This document shows positions 19,948 to 24,822 of a stretch of DNA of 24,822 nucleotides, piece by piece. Within the stretch, counting starts at the first letter, position 1; each line of letters begins with the position of its first letter. Origin of the DNA: Gnetum montanum (lineage: Eukaryota; Streptophyta; Gnetopsida; Gnetales; Gnetaceae). A program made the translations under genes and the position numbers. The stretch covers positions 6,468-31,289 of the forward strand of contig MNCI01027470.1 of the NCBI GenBank assembly GCA_015680685.1, given 5' to 3'. The notes beneath the pieces are model-generated. The model was given only the letters and a program-made list of their open reading frames with translations, had not been told where the DNA came from and did no database searches.

Positions 19948-20546
19948 TGATGAGTGGTGAGGAACCCCAACATTCTACCATACAAGTCATGAGTGCATGT
20001 GCATGACCATATTGTAATCTGTGGATGAACAATATAAGTATGCTAAGAGTTGATGGTAAGTTCATGATCATTGTCTTCCCACTTTGAGTTAGTGAAGTTC
20101 AAGCATATGGTTTAACTCTCAGTGAGTCATCTAATATGTTGGTGTTGTTAGGCTCTTAGTACTCCTAGTTGCATACATAATGAAAGTAAGTATTAATTTC
20201 TAAGTCTAAGTAATAATAGAAATGTAAATCTACTCTAGTCTAGTGTGATGAGCATCTATTCCTGGCTTTCTAGTCACGTCTTGGGCTCATGTGACTATTA
20301 TTGGGATCACCAAGTGAGCTCACTACTAATCAAATCAAGTGAAACTACTACTGGGTCACCAAACCATTACACTTAAACCTCAAAACCAGTCGTACTCATT
20401 ACACTGTACTAATGAACATGTAAAGGAAAGTACTTTGGAAATATAAAGAACTAAGCTAAAGTAAACATGGAAATTAAACTAAGTAAGAAATGAAGTGCAA
20501 TAAAAGAACTAAGTGGATGCTGCAGTGATGAAAAATAGTCTTGATC

Positions 20547-20552
20547 TTTATT
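20547..20552 (-). promoter_or_regulatory. AATAAA polyadenylation-type signal of LTR B2
   Basis: Plus-strand TTTATT; on the minus strand GACAATAAAGATCAAG, equivalent to the AATAAAGATGAA of LTR A. Confidence 0.45.
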
Positions 20553-20720
20553 GTCAAACATGAACTGTGCCCAAGTACAATTCACTTGAATAAAGACACC
20601 ATACAACTGCTTAACATCACACTATGGGCATTCACTCTATTGCTAACTATAGAAACAAACTACAAGAGTCTAGCCAAGGATGCAATGAAAATTATTGTTG
20701 CTAGTGTGACCAAGTGTCAA

Positions 20721-20728
20721 TATTTATA
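20721..20728 (-). promoter_or_regulatory. TATA box of LTR B2
   Basis: Plus-strand TATTTATA; the minus strand reads CCCTATAAATATTG, matching CCCTATAAATACTAG in LTR B1. Confidence 0.6.
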
Positions 20729-20795
20729 GGGTTGCACAACTCCTAAGACATCACATCAATGATGATGTAGCATGAGCTATGATATTGTAGCTATA

Positions 20796-20827
20796 ATATT
20801 GTAGATATGATATCATATCTACAATAT
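20796..20827. repeat. Perfect 32-bp palindrome in the U3 of LTR B2
   Basis: ATATTGTAGATATGAT followed by its exact reverse complement, ATCATATCTACAATAT, without a spacer. It lies in the U3 upstream of the TATA box, where LTR A has GATATCG-based palindromes. Confidence 0.9.
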
Positions 20828-20854
20828 CATGTTTGCCAAAAAATGGATTTATCA

Positions 20855-20867
20855 TAACCCCCATGAC
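20855..20867 (-). promoter_or_regulatory. Polypurine tract region of the reverse element
   Basis: Minus strand GTCATGGGGGTTA directly before the LTR start. CTAGAGGA.AAGTTT further upstream is also shared with element A at 12809-12824, as is TTTTGTAAGGAA (12798-12809 in A), with about 22 extra bases here. Confidence 0.7.
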
Positions 20868-21075
20868 TAACTAGAAACTTTTCCTCTAGTTAAAACAAAA
20901 TGAGAAAAGAATTCCTTACAAAATTGGGAGGTAAACTCAAACTTAACATGACTTAACTATATACATGACTCAGAATGCTACATTGTGGTTCAAGTGATGT
21001 TTTTACAAAATTGACATAGTTGACAATGACAAGACAAAATAAAGCAAAACAAAATGAAGTACCTTGATATAGCTT

Positions 21076-23867
21076 CTATGTTTTAGGTGATGGAGGCTTC
21101 TCCATCGACTTCTGGAATTGATATTTTTTTAGGAGCCTTTGAAGCTTTTCTTCTTTTATCTTAGGATCTTGTACCATCCATGTAGATTGTTCACTATTTG
21201 ATGGAGTTAGTACATCCCATGGGCATGGAAGTTGTGGGAACATCTTATATGCTTTGACATACTATGCTACAAACTGCCTTCTTTCCTCTTCAAATGCTCT
21301 GGTCACCTTTCTTAATTATTGATAATTAGACATACAATGTGGGAGGTTTGCTATAACATATTTTTGTCCTTGGTAGCTACCCTTGACAATTTCAAGCTCA
21401 AATTTTGCCACATGTAATTTTTGTAAGGCATCCTTTCGATGTGCAAACTCTTTTTCATACATTGCATACACTACTGCTACCTACTGCTTAAGCTTAGTTC
21501 ATGACCTCCTTGCTATTAACATGGCCAAGTTAGCATACCGAGGGTTGGCTAACCTCATATACTCTATTAAATTTTCTATTTGTAGGTCATTATTTTTCAC
21601 TTTCGCTTAGTGGACATGGAATTGATGTTCCCAATCAAGTGTTTGAGCTACCAATCAAGTGTTTGAGCTACCAATCAAGTGTTTGAGCTATGATGGAATT
21701 GATCTTGGCCTTTGCCATCTAGATTTTTTTCTTCTTGATTTGCTCATACATTCCCACTTTTTCCCTAAATTATTCTTTGAGCTTCTCATGTTTCTTGGCC
21801 TTGTTTTTCCATGTGCTTATTTCAACTACTAATTTCTAGAAAATTTCATGTTCTTGCATTAATAAGGTGTGATTTTCTTTGGCCAATTTATTCATATCTT
21901 GGTTGATGCAAATAAATTGTTCTTACAATTGATGAATACTTTCTTTGAGAATGTTCTTTTATTTCTCAATATCGATTAATCATGTGTTTCCAATAGCAAG
22001 CTTCTTGTTCTTCTTTTCTAAGGTAGTGATGGTTTTGGTGTGTGCATGTGTCTAGGCTTTAGCCACTGATGCATTCTACAAAGCCTTCTCCTTCTCCATC
22101 TCTACTTGTATGTTTCCTATAATCAGTTTCCTAATTTGATTTGTTCTAAATTATTCCAACTACTCTAGAGCTACAAATTATACAAGCTCCCTCTTCTCTA
22201 CTCTTAGAGCTGCTAGTTCAGCCTACAGCCTCTACACCTCATTCTTTGCATGTTCCACCCTCGTTTCTACCATAACTAGCTTTTCTTTAGTGGCTATAAG
22301 ACCATACTACACTTCAATGATATCATTGGGGATATTAAAGAGATTCTACATCATTTAGTTCATCTACAGTAGTTTGTTAAGGACATCATCATGCTCTGCT
22401 AGTGTCATGGATATTCTAGCTAGCATTTGAGCATTTTGGCTCTAGAAATATTAACTAGTGGCATAACAAGAATATTACATGATTCTTTCATATGATCAAC
22501 AATGACTTCTACTGCTCCTACTACATCTTGGTGTTGCATGACCACTACTATGGCTCCTTCTCTGGTTTCTAACATCACCTAGAATGATGCAGCATTCCTT
22601 AATATCTGTTGTGCCTAATCATCATCTCCTCCTACATGCAAAGATACCTACCCACTTGTAGGTCCCATGGAGATCGTAGGTCTTATGAAGTTATCTCTTA
22701 CTTTGTAGAAAGCAAAACCCTCCCTTATTCTCCAACTGATAGTCTCTACAATTTATCATAAATGACTCATTTAAGGTTAATAGCCTTGTGGTGGTGGTGG
22801 AGCTTGTTGTTTAGGCCTATCATTAGTAGGCGTTGATCCACAGGGTCCCACTTGTTACTACTATCTAGTAGCTGGAACATTACCGATAGGTGTAGAACTT
22901 GATGCTCCCTTAGTGCCTGTTGGCTTCTCCAACTAATCCTTTTTGGGTGCCACTAGCTTTGACATCTCTACATAGGATGTATTTTGGGCTTTCCTTGGAA
23001 CATCAATTGTGTAATGCAAGATCTCCATTTACCTACACATTTTCCTAATTAGGCAAGGGAATGGCAATGTAAGTTTTACTACCTTCTTTTTCTCGAATCT
23101 TCTTTGGATCTCTAGGAAGATCAAATGGGCAATGTTGACATTAAATACTTCCACCAAGATTACACTTCCTCTAGCTACATAAGTAGAGATTTTATTAAGT
23201 CTTTTTGTTGAGAACAAGCGATAGGTTCCAATATTGAAGTAAATTTTCTCCTCAATAGTGAGTTCATTATAGTCCTTATCTAGTTTTCCATAGGCTCTTG
23301 TAGCCACAATTTATTTGTGTCTATGTTAGAACTTGTGGATATTTGCACTACATTGGCTCCAACATTTGGAATTTTTAATGCCTTGGCAATAGCTTCAACA
23401 AAATATGGCACTAAGATTCCTTCAATCTTTATTATTGCATCATCTTGCATATTCTTCCAAAATTGATAGACTTATCCCAAATACCATTCAACGTTGCTTG
23501 ATAAGGTTGGCCATAAGGGAGAGGCTTGAGCTTGTGTTTTAACAGCTTCAAGAGCAAACTCTATAAATGGTCCAAGATTTAATTCCACAATGATCATGGA
23601 TATTATGAACTTTTCCTAAATGGCCTAGAGGCATTCTATAGAAAGCGTGAGGTGCTATCCTTGTTCTAGCACTAATGGTGCCTCTACGTTAGCTTGTGCA
23701 TGTTGTTTAGTAGCAAGGTTCTATTGATGGATGCTAAATGATTAAGCTTCCTACTCTACATGTTCGGCTTGTGGAGTTTGTTCTCATACTTGCCCCTTTC
23801 CTTGGTCCCCTGGTCTCTTTCTTTCCAGCTATGAAGATCCTTTAGCATCAAGGTTTTTTGGAGCCAT
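21076..23867 (-). pseudogene. Long ORF remnant of the reverse element: N-terminal domain, Pro-rich linker, coiled coil
   Basis: The ATG at 23867 (context AGATGGC) starts MAPKNLDAKGSS. The N-terminal part reads ... FWKNMQDDAIIKIEGI ..., and after a frame change near 23300 comes the longest open piece (23029-23307), with ARGSVILVEVFNVNIAHLIF and LPFPCLIRKMCR. That pattern resembles the putative plant transposon protein domain of retroelement ORFs (PF20167-like, from memory, unverified). A Pro-rich stretch lies near 22790-22815. From about 22320 to 21690 one frame reads as a heptad-like, Lys/Glu/Leu-rich coiled coil (QDMNKLAKENHTLLMQEHE, EKEKAL, KKNKKLAIGN). The C-terminal part contains EKEFAHRKDALQKLH and FEEERRQFVA and ends at TAG 21076-21078. 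Stops are mostly TAG. Role unknown; no catalytic motif seen. A gag-like structural role is possible but unproven. Confidence 0.6.
21631..21690 (-). repeat. 20-bp unit repeated three times within the ORF remnant
   Basis: CCAATCAAGTGTTTGAGCTA occurs three times in perfect tandem. A single unit keeps the minus-strand frame continuous between the coiled coil (ending AQTLDW) and the downstream segment (LQIENLIEY); the two extra units add 40 bp and break the frame. Confidence 0.9.
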
Positions 23868-24257
23868 CTATAATCATTAAGAATTCAAGATTATTAAAGG
23901 ATTTCAAATAGGTTCCTAATAGCTAATAATCCTTTTCTAGATCTTGTCTTGATCTAATTTCTATCCTTATTATTAGTTATGACCCTTATTATGATTGTAG
24001 AGTTAGAGAAATTTCAAAAAGAAACCCTCAATTTTGTATCTTTAATTATTATGGCCTTTCATAGTTATCATTTCCTTATTTATTATACCATTGACTAGTC
24101 AGTTACAAAAATCAATTAAGTCCATTGGCCTTTGTTTCATTAATTTAATTAAAATATTTTTATTTTTTCTTATACTTACTCCTAATGCTATCTTTCGATG
24201 TTAGGAAATTTTGGCTCAACCTTCCTTATCTATGCACAATACATCCCCTCCCCCTCC

Positions 24258-24279
24258 CACAACTAAGTTAAGCAACCCA
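24258..24279 (-). promoter_or_regulatory. Decayed primer-binding site of the reverse element
   Basis: Minus strand TGGGTTGCTTAACTTAGTTG. Aligned with element A (TGG TGCC GTTGC CGAGG ACTTAGTTGTG from 4809), it keeps TGG, GTTGC and ACTTAGTTGTG but lacks four bases and differs in the middle. A run GGGAGGGGGAGGGG follows directly. Confidence 0.45.
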
Positions 24280-24537
24280 GGATCAACAAGGTTCAAGAAT
24301 CACGGAAACTGAAGGTGCAATGAGGAAGTTATGGTGTTGGAAAGTTTGGGTGTTAGAGCTTAGGAGAACTACATCAAGTCCTCTTGTTGTGAAATGAGAA
24401 AATGAAAATTTTCTAACTTCTCTCACATTTATATAGACTTATATATGCATGACATCATAGATGCAACATTGTAGCTCTGACGTTGTAGGTCATGTGACAT
24501 CATAGATGCAATGTTACATCAAAAAAAATTTGACTTC
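24280..24537 (-). repeat. U3-like LTR block of the reverse element
   Basis: Minus strand starts GAAGTCAAATTTTTTTTGATG, resembling the T-rich start of LTRs B1 and B2. It has two copies of TGCATCTATGATGTCA about 50 bp apart and a TATA-type TATATAAA (complement at 24428-24435). About 258 bp long and without a CA end, it is far shorter than LTR B2, so it is either a deleted LTR or a different LTR type. Confidence 0.45.
24428..24435 (-). promoter_or_regulatory. TATA-type box upstream of the reverse ORF
   Basis: Plus-strand TTTATATA; the minus strand reads TATATAAATGTGAG, about 560 bp before the ATG at 23867, and after the repeated TGCATCTATGATGTCA motif, as in the other U3 regions. Confidence 0.5.
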
Positions 24538-24822
24538 TGATGAGTGGTGAGGTACCCCTACATTCAACCATACGAATATGAGCGTTCATGCATGATTCGG
24601 TCGAACTCCATGGACAGGCTAGTTGTGGTGTCTAGATAGTTACACATTGATCGTAGTTTGTTGTCTTCCCACTAGGACTAGTATTTGCTTTGTCATGTAT
24701 GGTTTAGTCAAGAGTGAGGCGTATGATGTGATCCTAAACTAGTGCTACTCCTAGAGACAATAGAAAATAATCTTAATTAAACTAATAAGCAATAGGAAAT
24801 GAAGTCTAAGCTAGCCTAAGTG
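24538..24822 (-). repeat. 3' part of another LTR of the family, cut by the window edge
   Basis: Plus strand begins TGATGAGTGGTGAGG, the complement of the LTR end, and matches LTR A (4690-4807 reversed) more closely than B2 over the first 60 bp (GGTACCCCTACA.TCAACCATACGAATA). It directly adjoins the U3-like block with no primer site between. Its U3 lies beyond the window. Confidence 0.75.

Larger units (their letters stand above)
19948..20854 (-). repeat. LTR B2, complete LTR (907 bp)
   Basis: On the minus strand it begins TGATAAATCC and ends CACCACTCATCA. Contents in order: palindromic U3 (near 20763-20830), TATA box, TTTATTCAAG block, AATAAA (complement at 20547-20552), and a terminal part matching the end of LTR A (GGTAGAATG.TGGGGTTCCTCACCACTCATCA). 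Its first 570 bp match LTR B1 at 2876-3480. Confidence 0.88.
19948..24822 (-). mobile_element. Non-autonomous LTR retrotransposon with one long ORF, runs off the right edge
   Basis: Read on the minus strand: LTR sequence at the right edge (24538-24822), a further U3-like block (24280-24537), decayed primer site (24258-24279), a broken ORF of about 900 codons (23867-21076), polypurine tract (20867-20855) and a complete 3' LTR (20854-19948). LTR ends, primer-site surroundings and 3' subterminal sequence match gypsy element A. No protease, RT, RNase H or integrase motif was found in the interior. It sits inside a copia RNase H fragment. The structure at the 5' end is not resolved. Confidence 0.7.

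Noticed and set aside
20541-20729. 62-codon plus-strand ORF, and 21383-21610 plus
   Set aside because: The first lies within LTR B2; the second is antisense to the C-terminal part of the reverse ORF remnant.
20723-20860. CRISPR-like repeated short motifs (TATTGTAG)
   Set aside because: Motifs are palindromic and irregularly spaced within an LTR U3; no array structure, and the context is eukaryotic.

Overview
The window looks like nuclear DNA of a seed plant with a large, repeat-filled genome, most likely a conifer. The signs are a terpene synthase pseudogene with short GT-AG introns, several decayed LTR retrotransposons nested in one another, tRNA-derived SINEs, AT-rich spacers and no intact gene. 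There are no prokaryotic features. Assignments rest on reading motifs by eye; no database search was run.

Layout. 1-2069 (+): 3' part of a terpene synthase gene (class I alpha domain), a non-processed pseudogene keeping its DDxxD motif and introns. 2876-4807 (+): three related LTRs stacked head to tail (here called B1, C and A); the third is the 5' LTR of a Ty3/gypsy element of the Athila/Tat type (4008 to about 13155) with an Asp-tRNA-type primer site, gag, protease, RT, RNase H, integrase, a long non-coding 3' region and a truncated 3' LTR. Its pol frame is killed mainly by in-frame TAG and TGA codons, as expected from deamination of methylated cytosine. 13156-19300: mostly unassigned, holding three copies of one tRNA-derived SINE, a patch of higher GC and an unidentified reverse-strand coding remnant. 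19321-19947 (+): Ty1/copia RT/RNase H fragment, cut by a reverse-strand LTR element that runs from 19948 past the right edge.

The reverse-strand element is the most unusual part. Its 3' LTR, polypurine tract and subterminal sequence match those of the gypsy element, and a decayed primer site is visible, but its interior carries no recognisable protease, RT or integrase. It holds instead the remains of one long reading frame (about 900 codons): an N-terminal domain, a proline-rich linker, a coiled coil of roughly 240 residues and a charged C-terminal part. It is best explained as a non-autonomous LTR element, mobilised in trans by gypsy relatives, that carried its own protein.

Nothing here appears able to make a functional protein. 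The interest lies in the structure of the related LTR families, the decay pattern and the non-autonomous element.
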